The notes below the pieces were generated by a model. The model was not told where the DNA came from. It did not search any database and worked only from the letters and a program-made list of their open reading frames with translations. Shown piece after piece: positions 23,585 to 32,289 of a stretch of 64,000 nucleotides of DNA. How positions within the stretch are numbered: the first letter of the stretch is position 1; every line of letters starts with the position of its first letter. Source of the stretch: Pseudidiomarina sp. (GTDB lineage: Bacteria; Pseudomonadota; Gammaproteobacteria; Enterobacterales; Alteromonadaceae); contig JALQTK010000002.1 of the NCBI GenBank assembly GCA_023260975.1, positions 1-64,000 on the forward strand. The letters run 5' to 3'. The translations under genes and the position numbers were made by a program.

Positions 23585-24297
23585 TCGGTACTCCTCGTTG
23601 GTTCGTTGCTGACTCGTGGGCCAAAAATGGCGCTGCCAATACGGACCATCGTCGAGCCATGTTCAATCGCTACGCTGAGGTCATCACTCATACCCATGGA
23701 TAGGGTGTCTAGGTCACTATATTGGGCCTTAAGCTGTAAAAACAGCCGTTGCATTGCGGCTAAACTAAGCGCTTGTTGCTCTGGCTCTTGGCTTGGGCGT
23801 GGAATCGCCATTAATCCTCGTAATTTTAGCCGAGGTAGCTGGCTAATCTCTGCTGCGAGCTCGACAACTTGCGCTGGCGTCACTCCCGACTTGCTGTCCT
23901 CGTCGTCAATATTTACTTGAATCAACACATTGAGTGGCGGCAATTGGGCTGGACGTTGTTGCTGCAAGCGTTGGGCAATTTTGATCCGGTCAATACTATG
24001 TACCCAACTAAAATGTTCAGCGATATCACGCGTTTTATTACTTTGGATTGGCCCAATAAAGTGCCAAGTAAGGCTTTGATCATCACTGAAATGCTGAATT
24101 TTCTGTACGCCTTCTTGCACATAGTTTTCGCCAAAGTGACGTTGACCAGCGGCAATAGCAGCGCTAATCGCTGCGACTGGCTTAGTTTTACTCACCGCCA
24201 CTAGGGTAACCTCGCTGGTTGCGCGGTGGCATTGCGCACAGGCCTGCCCGATGGCGCGGCGGATTTCGGTTAAGCGTTCAGCTATGCTGTTTATCAT
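23581..24297 (-). CDS. yggS: Pyridoxal phosphate homeostasis protein YggS
   Basis: A 238-residue, single-domain PLP-binding protein of the alanine-racemase fold that buffers PLP and affects amino-acid pools; no enzyme activity is known. The PLP lysine is in AVSKTKP (Lys37). Other family marks are HFGENYVQEG, WHFIGPIQSNK, VNIDDEDSKSG and SMGMSDDL near the C-terminus. It is the first gene of the six-gene minus-strand unit ending with hemW. Its 5' end lies 43 bases from the divergent pilT start, so the two promoters must overlap. Confidence 0.96.
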   Translation of the reverse strand: MINSIAERLTEIRRAIGQACAQCHRATSEVTLVAVSKTKPVAAISAAIAAGQRHFGENYVQEGVQKIQHFSDDQSLTWHFIGPIQSNKTRDIAEHFSWVHSIDRIKIAQRLQQQRPAQLPPLNVLIQVNIDDEDSKSGVTPAQVVELAAEISQLPRLKLRGLMAIPRPSQEPEQQALSLAAMQRLFLQLKAQYSDLDTLSMGMSDDLSVAIEHGSTMVRIGSAIFGPRVSNEPTRSTE

Positions 24298-24340
24298 GTA
24301 TGAGACTTCACTGATTGTGACAACTACAAAGGGTAGTCAT

Positions 24341-25381
24341 ATGGGTATTACCGAGTTACTCAGTTTTGCTGTAGAACACAAATCATCAGATTTGCATTTA
24401 TCAGCAGATTCACCCCCTATGATACGGGTTGATGGTGACATCCGTAAAATTAATATTCCGGCGCTCAGCCACCAACAGGTTCAAGAGCTGCTGGGTGAAA
24501 TTATGAATGACGCTCAGCGTAACGCCTATGAACAGCAATTAGAGGCTGATTTTTCTTTTGAAGTAAATGACTTGGCGCGTTTTAGAATCAATGTGTTTGT
24601 ACAAAACCGCGGCGCGGCTGCAGTCATTCGGATCATTCCAACCCAGGTACTGACGCTTACCCAACTTAATGCCCCGGAAACTTTTACTACCATCGCAGAC
24701 AATCCACGCGGGTTAGTGTTAGTGACCGGAGCAACCGGATCGGGCAAATCAACCACCTTAGCGGCGATGATTGATTATATTAATGCAACCAAGTATCAGC
24801 ATATTGTAACCATTGAAGACCCTATTGAATTCATCCATCACAACCAGCGGAGCTTGGTGAGTCAGCGTGAGGTGCGCCGTGATACGCATAGCTTTAGTAA
24901 TGCATTACGGTCTGCTTTACGTGAAGATCCAGACGTTATCTTAGTTGGTGAGATGCGCGATTTAGAAACCATTCGCTTGGCTTTGACGGCAGCTGAAACT
25001 GGTCATTTGGTGTTTGCTACGCTCCATACTTGCTCGGCAGCGCAAACCATTGATCGTATTGTGGAGGTGTTTCCGGGTGCAGAACAGTCGATGGTACGTT
25101 CGATGTTATCGCAATCACTGCGGGCGGTTATTTCGCAAACACTGGTGAAAAAAATTGGTGGCGGCCGTATCGCTGCGCATGAAATCATGATCGCCACAGC
25201 AGCAATTAAACACCTTATTCGAGAAGATAAAGTTGCCCAGATGTATTCATCAATTCAAACTGGCATGGCGCATGGTATGCAAACACTCGACCAATGTTTA
25301 CAGCAGTTGCTCAAGCAAGGCGCTATTAGCAAAATCGATGCATATAGCCAAGCTGCTCACCCTGCCAGTTTTGCTCACTAG
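24341..25381 (+). CDS. pilT: Type IV pilus retraction ATPase PilT
   Basis: PilT is the hexameric ATPase that depolymerises type IV pili for twitching and DNA uptake. The 346-residue protein has an N-terminal PAS-like domain with SSDLHLSA (about 15-22). The ATPase core carries Walker A GATGSGKST (130-138), the Asp box EDPIEF (about 159-164), Walker B DVILVGEMRD and the His box GHLVFATLHT (221-230). The C-terminal AIKHLIRE matches the AIRNLIRE motif needed for retraction. The frame extends upstream to 24251, but those residues overlap yggS. The ATG at 24341 has AAAGGG seven bases upstream. The usual partner pilU is not adjacent. Confidence 0.95.
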   Translation: MGITELLSFAVEHKSSDLHLSADSPPMIRVDGDIRKINIPALSHQQVQELLGEIMNDAQRNAYEQQLEADFSFEVNDLARFRINVFVQNRGAAAVIRIIPTQVLTLTQLNAPETFTTIADNPRGLVLVTGATGSGKSTTLAAMIDYINATKYQHIVTIEDPIEFIHHNQRSLVSQREVRRDTHSFSNALRSALREDPDVILVGEMRDLETIRLALTAAETGHLVFATLHTCSAAQTIDRIVEVFPGAEQSMVRSMLSQSLRAVISQTLVKKIGGGRIAAHEIMIATAAIKHLIREDKVAQMYSSIQTGMAHGMQTLDQCLQQLLKQGAISKIDAYSQAAHPASFAH

Positions 25382-25465
25382 CCGCGCCGATAGTCGTTCA
25401 GTGACATGACTATTGATCGTGGCAAAAACCCAGTAGAATAATGCGCTAACACAGAGGAGAGTAAA

Positions 25466-26485
25466 ATGCGCGTATTAGGCATTGAAACGTCATGCGATGA
25501 GACCGGAATTGCGATTTATGATACCGAGCACGGTCTGTTGGCGCATCAACTCTATTCGCAGGTCAAGTTGCATGCCGACTATGGTGGTGTAGTACCTGAA
25601 TTAGCATCACGCGATCACGTTCGTAAAATTCTACCACTGATTAGCAAAGCGCTCGCTGAGGCAAAATTATCATCAGCGGATCTCGATGGTATTGCCTACA
25701 CCGCCGGGCCGGGCTTGGTGGGGGCTCTATTAGTTGGCGCTTGTGTTGGTCGTAGTATGGCCTTTGGTTTGGGCATTCCGGCTCTCGGCGTTCATCATAT
25801 GGAAGGCCATTTATTAGCGCCTATGCTCGAAGATGATGTGCCTGAATTCCCGTTTATCGCCTTATTAGTCTCTGGTGGTCATTCACAATTGGTTGCTGTT
25901 GAGGGCATTGGTCGCTATCAGTTGTTGGGTGAATCGATTGACGATGCAGCCGGCGAAGCCTTTGATAAAACTGCTAAATTAATGGGTCTGGATTATCCCG
26001 GTGGGCCACGTTTAGCAGCTATGGCAGCGCAAGGTCGAGCGAATCAATATCAATTCCCACGACCGATGACCGACCGTCCGGGGCTGGATTTTTCTTTCAG
26101 TGGTTTAAAAACCTTTGCTGCAAATACTATTGCCGCTAATTCTGATGATGCGCAAACGCGCGCCGATATTGCCCGTGCTTTTCAAGATGCGGTGGTTGAT
26201 ACCTTAGTGATTAAGTGTCGCCGAGCGCTGCAGCAGACCGGCCTTAAGCGCTTAGTGGTTGCTGGCGGGGTTAGCGCTAATGTCGAGTTACGTGCGCAAT
26301 TACATCAGTTTGCTGACACCATTGGTGGAAAGGTTTATTTTCCGCGCCCGGCGTTTTGTACCGACAACGGTGCGATGATTGCTTATGCCGGCGCGCAGCG
26401 CTTATTGGCAGGTGAATACAGTGATCTCAGTATTATCACGCGACCGCGTTGGCCGCTTGACCAGTTGCCTAGCGTTTGTTGCTAA
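25466..26485 (+). CDS. tsaD: tRNA N6-adenosine threonylcarbamoyltransferase TsaD
   Basis: TsaD transfers the threonylcarbamoyl group to A37 of tRNAs reading ANN codons, working with TsaB, TsaC and TsaE. The 339-residue protein has GIETSCDET (5-13), the metal-binding HMEGH (111-115), the nucleotide loop LVSGGHSQL and a C-terminal [20 protein letters not shown] precedes the ATG. An imperfect promoter (TTGATC at 25413, 17-base gap, GAATAA) may lie upstream. Its end overlaps the convergent plsY gene by 17 bases. In E. coli tsaD is divergent from rpsU; here the upstream neighbour is pilT instead. Confidence 0.96.
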   Translation: MRVLGIETSCDETGIAIYDTEHGLLAHQLYSQVKLHADYGGVVPELASRDHVRKILPLISKALAEAKLSSADLDGIAYTAGPGLVGALLVGACVGRSMAFGLGIPALGVHHMEGHLLAPMLEDDVPEFPFIALLVSGGHSQLVAVEGIGRYQLLGESIDDAAGEAFDKTAKLMGLDYPGGPRLAAMAAQGRANQYQFPRPMTDRPGLDFSFSGLKTFAANTIAANSDDAQTRADIARAFQDAVVDTLVIKCRRALQQTGLKRLVVAGGVSANVELRAQLHQFADTIGGKVYFPRPAFCTDNGAMIAYAGAQRLLAGEYSDLSIITRPRWPLDQLPSVCC

Positions 26486-27059
26486 AACGTTGCTCTTCGC
26501 CGCTACGTAAACGCGCTATATTGGCTTGGTGGCGCCACAAAATAAGTAGCGCAATCATAATTGTTGGCACGGTATATTGCGGCTTAATCCAGTATGCATA
26601 GAACGGTGCACAGCAAACGGTAAGAATGGCAGCTAAGGATGATACCCGACTCAGGCGGAACACCACCAACCAGGTGATGATCAGCAACAACGCCATTTCA
26701 GTGGCTACTGGGAACATCGCGCCAAGGGCAGTGGCAACAGCTTTGCCGCCGCGAAAGCGGAAGTAAAGTGGAAAAATATGCCCCAAGCAAGCGGCTACCC
26801 CAATGATACCCAAGAAAAATGGTTCAATGCCCAGAAAGTAGGAACCCCAAACCGGTATCATACCTTTTAAAACATCACCGCTGAGGGTTAAAAATGCCGG
26901 CCAACGGCCGCCTAGTCTATAGACATTGGTGGCGCCCGGGTTATTTGAACCATTGCTGCGCGGATCAGGCAAGCCGAACAGGCGACAAACCAGCACCGCA
27001 CTGCTAATGGAGCCGATGAGATAAGCAACAATGATCGCAAGAATGATAATGGCGCCCAT
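26469..27059 (-). CDS. plsY: Acyl-phosphate:glycerol-3-phosphate acyltransferase PlsY
   Basis: An inner membrane enzyme that makes lysophosphatidic acid from acyl-phosphate and glycerol-3-phosphate. The 196-residue protein has about five transmembrane helices and the three PlsY motifs: SGSxNPGATN-like ([11 protein letters not shown]), KGMIPV and the [10 protein letters not shown] loop. A basic C-terminus follows. It is convergent with tsaD (17-base overlap) and divergent from folB, the same arrangement as in E. coli. Confidence 0.96.
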   Translation of the reverse strand: MGAIIILAIIVAYLIGSISSAVLVCRLFGLPDPRSNGSNNPGATNVYRLGGRWPAFLTLSGDVLKGMIPVWGSYFLGIEPFFLGIIGVAACLGHIFPLYFRFRGGKAVATALGAMFPVATEMALLLIITWLVVFRLSRVSSLAAILTVCCAPFYAYWIKPQYTVPTIMIALLILWRHQANIARLRSGEEQRFSNKR

Positions 27060-27130
27060 TTATTTTGTTTCCAGCCGAGTTTCCGTTACTATGCTGCTCC
27101 TTAGCATACGTGGTTTAGCGAACTATTTCT

Positions 27131-27505
27131 ATGATTACACCGACGACTGTTAGTTTCGATAAGGTATTGATTGAAGGCCTTCAGGTTGATGCTTTCGTTG
27201 GCATTTACGCGTGGGAGCACGAACAACCGCAGCCGCTTATTATTGATTTGACCATGAGCTGGGATAATCGTCTGGCCGCTGCCAGTGAGCAAATCACTGA
27301 TGCCTTAGACTATGACCGGGTCAGCCAAGCGGTCACCCAATTAATTTTGCAGCAACCGTGGCAACTAATTGAAACGGTTGCAGAGCGCATAGCAATGCTG
27401 GTTATTAACGACTTTTCAGTGGCTCAGGTGCTGGTCAAAGTGGCCAAACCGCAAGCGGTCCCAAGCGCCCGGCAAGTTGCCGTGGTTATTGAGCGTTCGC
27501 GTTAA
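27131..27505 (+). CDS. folB: Dihydroneopterin aldolase
   Basis: FolB cleaves (and epimerises) 7,8-dihydroneopterin to 6-hydroxymethyl-dihydropterin for folate synthesis. The 124-residue protein has the conserved opening VLIEGLQVDAFVGIYAWE with the substrate glutamate, LDYDRVSQAV and LIETVAERIA, and a VKVAKP-like C-terminus. It lies one base before folK, the next enzyme of the pathway. Confidence 0.95.
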   Translation: MITPTTVSFDKVLIEGLQVDAFVGIYAWEHEQPQPLIIDLTMSWDNRLAAASEQITDALDYDRVSQAVTQLILQQPWQLIETVAERIAMLVINDFSVAQVLVKVAKPQAVPSARQVAVVIERSR

Positions 27506-27506
27506 T

Positions 27507-28034
27507 ATGGCACGAGTGGTTCTGGGTTTAGGCAGTAACCGCCAACGTCAGCAACATATCAATGCCGGCTTGCGGGCGCTGCATCATTATTATGCTGATG
27601 CGCAGCGACCATTGAATTGTTCACGGGTATTTGAAAGCGCCGCTGTCGGATTTTCTGGACACGATTTTTATAACTGTGTGGTGGAGTTTGTCAGCGATCA
27701 AAGCCTGCTTGAGATTCATGATTGCTGCAAAGCGATCGAGCGCCAGCATGGTCATAGTGGTGAGGCGGCCAAGTTTAGTCCGCGCACTTTGGATATCGAT
27801 ATCTTATTGTATGATGACTTAGTCTGCCAGCAGCCGGTAGCTTTGCCGCGTGACGAAATTTTAACCAACGCCTTTGTGCTGTGGCCATTGGCAGAATTGC
27901 TACCGCAGGCAGTTCACCCGGTCAGCGGGCAAAATTATGCCCAACTATGGGCAAGCTATGCGCTGCAGCAGCGCATTCAACCGCTGGCGTTTGAGTTTGT
28001 AACATTACCGTATCTAAGGATAGTAAGCCCGTGA
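27507..28034 (+). CDS. folK: 2-amino-4-hydroxy-6-hydroxymethyldihydropteridine pyrophosphokinase
   Basis: FolK transfers pyrophosphate from ATP to 6-hydroxymethyl-dihydropterin, the substrate made by the FolB next door. The 175-residue protein starts [11 protein letters not shown] and has the family signature [12 protein letters not shown] with the two magnesium-binding aspartates, followed by a PHP-like segment ([19 protein letters not shown]). The frame opens at 27477 inside folB, but the ATG at 27507, one base after the folB stop, gives the normal N-terminus. The stop overlaps the uppP GTG by 4 bases. Confidence 0.95.
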   Translation: MARVVLGLGSNRQRQQHINAGLRALHHYYADAQRPLNCSRVFESAAVGFSGHDFYNCVVEFVSDQSLLEIHDCCKAIERQHGHSGEAAKFSPRTLDIDILLYDDLVCQQPVALPRDEILTNAFVLWPLAELLPQAVHPVSGQNYAQLWASYALQQRIQPLAFEFVTLPYLRIVSP

Positions 28035-28837
28035 CTCTATTTGAAACCATTGTGCTGGCACTCATTCAAGGATTTACTGAATTTTTGCCGATTTCAAGCT
28101 CTGCTCACTTAATTTTACCATCGCAATTATTAGGCTGGCCTGATCAAGGCTTAGCCTTCGATGTGGCGGTTCATGTCGGCACCCTGTTGGCAGTGGTATG
28201 GTATTATCGAGGTGATGTTGGCGAGTTATTGGTCGGTTGGGTGGGATCTTGGCGTGGTCATCATAATGCCTACAGTCGGCTTGCTTGGCTATTAATATGG
28301 GCCACTATTCCAGCCGGTTTGGTTGGTATTTTGGGCAGTGGTTTGGTTGAAAATTATGGCCGTTCGGCGGCGGTAATTGCCGCCACGACCATCGGTTTTG
28401 GCTTAGTGTTGTGGTATGCCGATGCGCGCGCTAGCGAACGTTCAGGTATTCACGCCTTAACCCTAAAACAAGCTCTATTAATTGGTGTTGCACAGGCGCT
28501 GGCGCTGATTCCCGGCACCTCACGTTCTGGCATTACCATGACCGCAGGGTTGCTGTTGGGGTTAACCCGAGTCGATGCGGCGCGGTTCTCGTTTCTACTG
28601 TCGATACCGATTATCATGATGGCCGGCGGCTACAATGCGATGAAGCTGATAGAGCAGGCTGAGCCGGTGGTTTGGCAGCCGCTGCTGTTGGGCATTCTGG
28701 TATCGTTTGTTGCGGCTTATCTGTGTATTGTTTACTTCATGAAAATCATTTCACGCATGGGCATGTTGCCGTTCGTTATCTATCGCTTAGCGCTTGGTAC
28801 ACTGCTGCTGGTATTGCTCGGCTACGGTTTGATTTAA
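28031..28837 (+). CDS. uppP: Undecaprenyl-diphosphatase UppP (BacA)
   Basis: This inner membrane enzyme dephosphorylates undecaprenyl diphosphate to recycle the lipid carrier for peptidoglycan and O-antigen; extra copies give bacitracin resistance. The 268-residue polytopic protein has both family motifs: [16 protein letters not shown] (15-30) with the catalytic glutamate, and [10 protein letters not shown] (about 161-170). The GTG start overlaps the folK stop by 4 bases. An inverted repeat (28850-28877) follows within the end of the convergent cca gene. Confidence 0.95.
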   Translation: MTLFETIVLALIQGFTEFLPISSSAHLILPSQLLGWPDQGLAFDVAVHVGTLLAVVWYYRGDVGELLVGWVGSWRGHHNAYSRLAWLLIWATIPAGLVGILGSGLVENYGRSAAVIAATTIGFGLVLWYADARASERSGIHALTLKQALLIGVAQALALIPGTSRSGITMTAGLLLGLTRVDAARFSFLLSIPIIMMAGGYNAMKLIEQAEPVVWQPLLLGILVSFVAAYLCIVYFMKIISRMGMLPFVIYRLALGTLLLVLLGYGLI

Positions 28838-28845
28838 AGCATTGA

Positions 28846-29952
28846 TTACAGCGCTTGCTGGAGCAGACGCAAGCGCTCTTGGTTCACCCGCACACCCACT
28901 TCGATACCACTTATTGGCTGACCAGCGGCCGCTGCTGCGCGAATTAAATCACCGGCATTGACTGCTTGTAGTTGTTGCATAGCCCGTGCCAATAGGTTGG
29001 CTCTGCAAGCGCTTAAACCATGCGCTTGCCAAATAATCAACAACTGCTGCCAGCGCTGCGGTCGGCGCCAGCAGTCAGCCCGATTCATACGCTCTAATAG
29101 GGTCGCCGCCGGTGCTGTGTTGAGTTCGTCTAGACTGCTGAGCTGCGCCTGTTCAGTGAGTGCCTGAATGTCGGTGCTTACGCGCAAGCGTTGGTTAACA
29201 GCCTGTGCAGCGACGCTGGGTAAGGTTGTCACCGCAGCAACCCAGCGCAGGGATGCATCATCAGTCAGGCCGGTGATTGCTGTTAAGGCCTGGATAAAAT
29301 CTGTTTGATACTGACTGTTTACTAATTCGGCAAACCAGGGCGTTAATGCCTTGACGCTGATCAGAGTTTCAAAAAATACCACCGGCGAGCTACTCGCTAG
29401 GGCTCGTTCAGTCTCCTTCCAAACCCGCTCACAACTTAATTCTGCCAGTTCACCCGCAGCCGCTAATTGCTGCATGAGCGCTAACGTTTCGTTGGCAATA
29501 GTGAATCCATCAATAGCAAAACGTGCAGCGAAACGTGCTACCCGCAGCACCCGCAAAGGGTCTTCAGCGAAAGCCGGGGATATATGCCGCAGTTGCCGTT
29601 GAGCAATATCATTCAGGCCACCATACGGGTCAATCAGCTGACCATCAGCAGCTTGTGCGATAGCATTAATGGTTAAGTCACGCCGCAGCAAGTCTTGTTC
29701 CAAGCTGACACTCGCATCGGCAGCAATGGCAAAACCAGTATAGCCGCGCCCAGTTTTTCGTTCGGTACGCGCTAGGGCATATTCTTCGGCGTTCTGCGGG
29801 TGCAGGAATACGGGGAAATCCTTACCGACCTGACGATAACCCAGATTCAGCATGATTTCTGCTGTAGCACCCACTACCACCCAATCACGTTCATGGACCG
29901 GATAACCTAATAAGGTGTCGCGAACCGCTCCGCCAACAAGGTAAATTTCCAC
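28846..29952 (-). CDS. cca: CCA-adding tRNA nucleotidyltransferase without HD domain
   Basis: Adds or repairs the 3' CCA end of tRNAs. The 368-residue protein starts at a GTG with AGGAGC upstream. It has the class II nucleotidyltransferase head: [10 protein letters not shown] (7-16), a degenerate DxD-like [20 protein letters not shown] and [10 protein letters not shown], followed by [16 protein letters not shown]. coli Cca is 412 residues and has a C-terminal HD phosphohydrolase domain. Here I cannot find the HD histidine-aspartate pair, so the 2',3'-cyclic phosphodiesterase and phosphatase side activities are probably absent. The synteny plsY-folB-folK-uppP-cca is close to E. coli. Confidence 0.93.
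   Translation of the reverse strand: MEIYLVGGAVRDTLLGYPVHERDWVVVGATAEIMLNLGYRQVGKDFPVFLHPQNAEEYALARTERKTGRGYTGFAIAADASVSLEQDLLRRDLTINAIAQAADGQLIDPYGGLNDIAQRQLRHISPAFAEDPLRVLRVARFAARFAIDGFTIANETLALMQQLAAAGELAELSCERVWKETERALASSSPVVFFETLISVKALTPWFAELVNSQYQTDFIQALTAITGLTDDASLRWVAAVTTLPSVAAQAVNQRLRVSTDIQALTEQAQLSSLDELNTAPAATLLERMNRADCWRRPQRWQQLLIIWQAHGLSACRANLLARAMQQLQAVNAGDLIRAAAAAGQPISGIEVGVRVNQERLRLLQQAL
28850..28877. other. inverted repeat at the uppP/cca junction
   Basis: AGCGCTTGC and its complement GCAAGCGCT (9 bp, 10-base loop) lie just after the uppP stop and inside the last codons of cca. There is no T-run. It could stabilise or end the uppP transcript, or be chance within coding sequence. 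Confidence 0.35.
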
Positions 29953-30021
29953 ACTGTGCTCCTAAATAGTTAACTGATGATCGCGAATCACTGGCTCTGA
30001 TGCAAGTCAGTCGTTACACTG

Positions 30022-30036
30022 AGTTATCTGATAACT
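30022..30036. promoter_or_regulatory. perfect 15-bp palindrome upstream of gspA, possible operator
   Basis: AGTTATC T GATAACT is a perfect palindrome centred on one base, flanked by an ACTGAG direct repeat. It ends 16 bases before the gspA ATG. The size and symmetry suit a dimeric repressor or activator site, but the regulator is unknown. Confidence 0.45.
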
Positions 30037-30052
30037 GAGCTACGTCATTATT

Positions 30053-31525
30053 ATGAGCATGTATTTGAATTATTTTGGCTTGCATACAGCACCGTTTTCT
30101 ATTGCGCCGGACCCACAATTTCTGTACCTCAGTGAACGTCATCAAGAAGCCTTGGCGCATTTAAGTTATGGCTTGCGCGGTAGTGGTGGATTTATCTTAC
30201 TCACCGGTGAAGTCGGTACCGGTAAGACCACGGTATCACGAGCGTTGCTTGAGCAATTGCCGGAACAGACCAAAACGGCGTTTATTCTCAACCCAATGCT
30301 CAATCAGCAAGAACTGTTAGCAACGCTCTGCGATGAATTTGGCATTCGCTATGCCAAGCGTAATATCACCGATAAAAAACTCACCGACAAGCTTAGCGAG
30401 TTTCTGTTGCAGGCGCACGCACAGGGTGAACAATGCGTGGTACTGATTGATGAAGCGCAACATCTGCAGCCGCAAGTACTCGAGCAACTGCGTTTACTAA
30501 CTAACCTAGAAACCAATCAAGACAAACTGCTCCGGGTCATTCTGATTGGCCAGCCGGAATTACAAGATTTATTGCGCCGCCGCGAGCTGCGCCAGTTAGC
30601 ACAACGTATTACCGCGCGTTACCACTTGTTACCGTTACAGGCTGCTGATACCGAGCGCTATATTAATTATCGCTTGCAAGTGGCTGGAGCGCAGCGAGGG
30701 CTATTCAATAGTAAGGCGATTACCTGCGTTCATCAATTGAGCGAGGGCATTCCACGGCGTCTCAATTTACTCTGCGATAGAGCTTTATTGGCAGCCTATA
30801 ATGACCAGCAGCAGGTGGTCAATGCGGGTCATATCCGCTTGGCTAGTAAAGAATTAGATGGCCAGTCGGCCAGCACCAGCCAGATCAATTGGCGCTTCGC
30901 ATTGGCAGTGATTGGTTTGCTTCTAATTGCGGCTTTTAGCGGCTGGCAATTACCGCGCTGGTTTGCTGTTACCAGTGAATCAGTCAATACCCTAGCGGTC
31001 AGTGAAACAGCGCCGCAGACCATTGATCAGCAAACGCCCACAGCAGCGAACGATGCCTTAGTGGCGCTAACACGTAGTTGGCAATTACCCAAGCCGCCGC
31101 TGGATCAGCCAATCTGTCAATGGCTCGAGAATTATCAATTAGGTTGCTTGGAAGGTCGATTACGATTTGATCAGCTACAACGAATTAACTATCCCGTGTT
31201 ATTGCGCTTAGCTGATGGTCGGATGCAATTGATTAGCACTGCAATGGCTGTCCCCGATGCTAATTGGAATGGCGAGTATGTGTTATTTTGGCAACTACCC
31301 CCAGGTTATCTGCATACCGATGAGAGCGTCTATCAACAATGGTTAGCGCGCGGTTTGGCCCGTTTTGGTGCGGATAGCAGCGCCTCGTTAGCATTGCAAT
31401 TACGTACTTTACAAGTCACTGCTGGCTTGCCCATTAGTGAGCAGTTAGATGGCCCCACCTTAGCTTGGCTGAGTGCTCAATTACTCGCGACAGGGCCGCG
31501 TCTTGAAGCGGTCACAGAGGAATAA
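30053..31525 (+). CDS. gspA: General secretion pathway protein A (ExeA-type ATPase)
   Basis: GspA/ExeA works with GspB/ExeB to pass the type II secretion secretin through the peptidoglycan. The 490-residue protein has an N-terminal cytoplasmic AAA ATPase domain that opens YFGLHTAPFSIAPDP (about 7-21), with Walker A GEVGTGKT (52-59) and Walker B LIDEAQHL (131-138). It then has EGIPRRLN, one membrane helix (about 281-300) and a periplasmic region of about 190 residues. The end of that region (TLQVTAGLPISEQLDGPTL) resembles a peptidoglycan-binding domain. gspB follows after 6 bases. The rest of the secretion system is not in the window, which is normal for this pair. A perfect palindrome precedes the gene. 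Confidence 0.88.
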   Translation: MSMYLNYFGLHTAPFSIAPDPQFLYLSERHQEALAHLSYGLRGSGGFILLTGEVGTGKTTVSRALLEQLPEQTKTAFILNPMLNQQELLATLCDEFGIRYAKRNITDKKLTDKLSEFLLQAHAQGEQCVVLIDEAQHLQPQVLEQLRLLTNLETNQDKLLRVILIGQPELQDLLRRRELRQLAQRITARYHLLPLQAADTERYINYRLQVAGAQRGLFNSKAITCVHQLSEGIPRRLNLLCDRALLAAYNDQQQVVNAGHIRLASKELDGQSASTSQINWRFALAVIGLLLIAAFSGWQLPRWFAVTSESVNTLAVSETAPQTIDQQTPTAANDALVALTRSWQLPKPPLDQPICQWLENYQLGCLEGRLRFDQLQRINYPVLLRLADGRMQLISTAMAVPDANWNGEYVLFWQLPPGYLHTDESVYQQWLARGLARFGADSSASLALQLRTLQVTAGLPISEQLDGPTLAWLSAQLLATGPRLEAVTEE

Positions 31526-31531
31526 ACTATT

Positions 31532-32227
31532 ATGTCATCGGTGTTAAAAGCGCTTCGTGAGCAATCCTCGCCATTACTCCAGCAACCGGCCCCTATTTGG
31601 TTAAGTTCGGCACCAGCACGGCGACCATTACGCCGGTGGTGGGTGGCGGTAACGGTGCTATTGGTGTTAGTACTGAGTAGTTACTATTCGTGGTCGAGCC
31701 GACTGACTGGTGAAGTAACTGCAGTGCAACCGACCGCACTCGCTAGCAACGCAATGGCAACGTACCAATTAGGCCCTAGTACAGCAATTAAAGTACCTCA
31801 GTGGGGCAGCCGCACCGGCGCTGCAACCGATAATCAGCCAGCAGGGCAAGATCAATCACAGCAGCCGCAAACGCAGCAGCAAGGTATCGACCTACAGCAG
31901 GTATCGCCAGAGGTATTGGCTGCCTTCGAAGCGGCAGTAGCAGCGCAACAAAGCGGACAGTCAACGGCTATACAACAGTCGGTACTGCCAGCCATAGCTG
32001 ATTTAACCAGTGCTATGCACAGCCAGATTCCATCCTTTACCTATGATGCCCATCAGTATTCATCGCGCGATAGTGCACGTAATGTAACTTTTTCTGGACA
32101 ACGCTTAATTGAAGGCGATGTTTGGCAGGGGTTAACCATTATGCGCATCACGCCAACGCATGTGGTGCTATCACGCAATCAAGTTGCTTTCCAACAACCG
32201 GCACTAGAAGACTGGACAAGACCCTAA
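31532..32227 (+). CDS. gspB: General secretion pathway protein B
   Basis: A 231-residue bitopic inner membrane partner of GspA. It has a short cytoplasmic N-terminus (MSSVLKALRE), one membrane helix (about 37-53), a long Gln/Ala-rich linker (about 100-165) and a C-terminal periplasmic domain. That domain contains IPSFTYDAHQYSS and LIEGDVWQGLTIMRI, with a VVLSRNQVAF ending typical of the GspB domain (T2SSB). Low similarity in the linker is usual for the family. It follows gspA by 6 bases and must be cotranscribed. The next gene is 62 bases away. Confidence 0.87.
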   Translation: MSSVLKALREQSSPLLQQPAPIWLSSAPARRPLRRWWVAVTVLLVLVLSSYYSWSSRLTGEVTAVQPTALASNAMATYQLGPSTAIKVPQWGSRTGAATDNQPAGQDQSQQPQTQQQGIDLQQVSPEVLAAFEAAVAAQQSGQSTAIQQSVLPAIADLTSAMHSQIPSFTYDAHQYSSRDSARNVTFSGQRLIEGDVWQGLTIMRITPTHVVLSRNQVAFQQPALEDWTRP

Positions 32228-32242
32228 TAGATCTGTTATTAA

Positions 32243-32286
32243 AACACCTGTTTAAATCTTCTGTTTGATTTACTGCTAGAGGTGTT
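32243..32286 (+). promoter_or_regulatory. possible RBS-sequestering hairpin of the acyl-CoA dehydrogenase gene
   Basis: AACACCT (32243-32249) can pair with AGGTGTT (32280-32286), which contains part of the AGAGGTG ribosome site of the gene starting at 32290. The stem is only 7 bp with a 30-base loop, so the case is modest. Confidence 0.25.
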
Positions 32287-32289
32287 GAT

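Noticed and set aside
25413..25441. Promoter of tsaD
   Set aside because: TTGATC with GAATAA at 17 bases is too weak to list as a feature on its own; it is mentioned under tsaD only.
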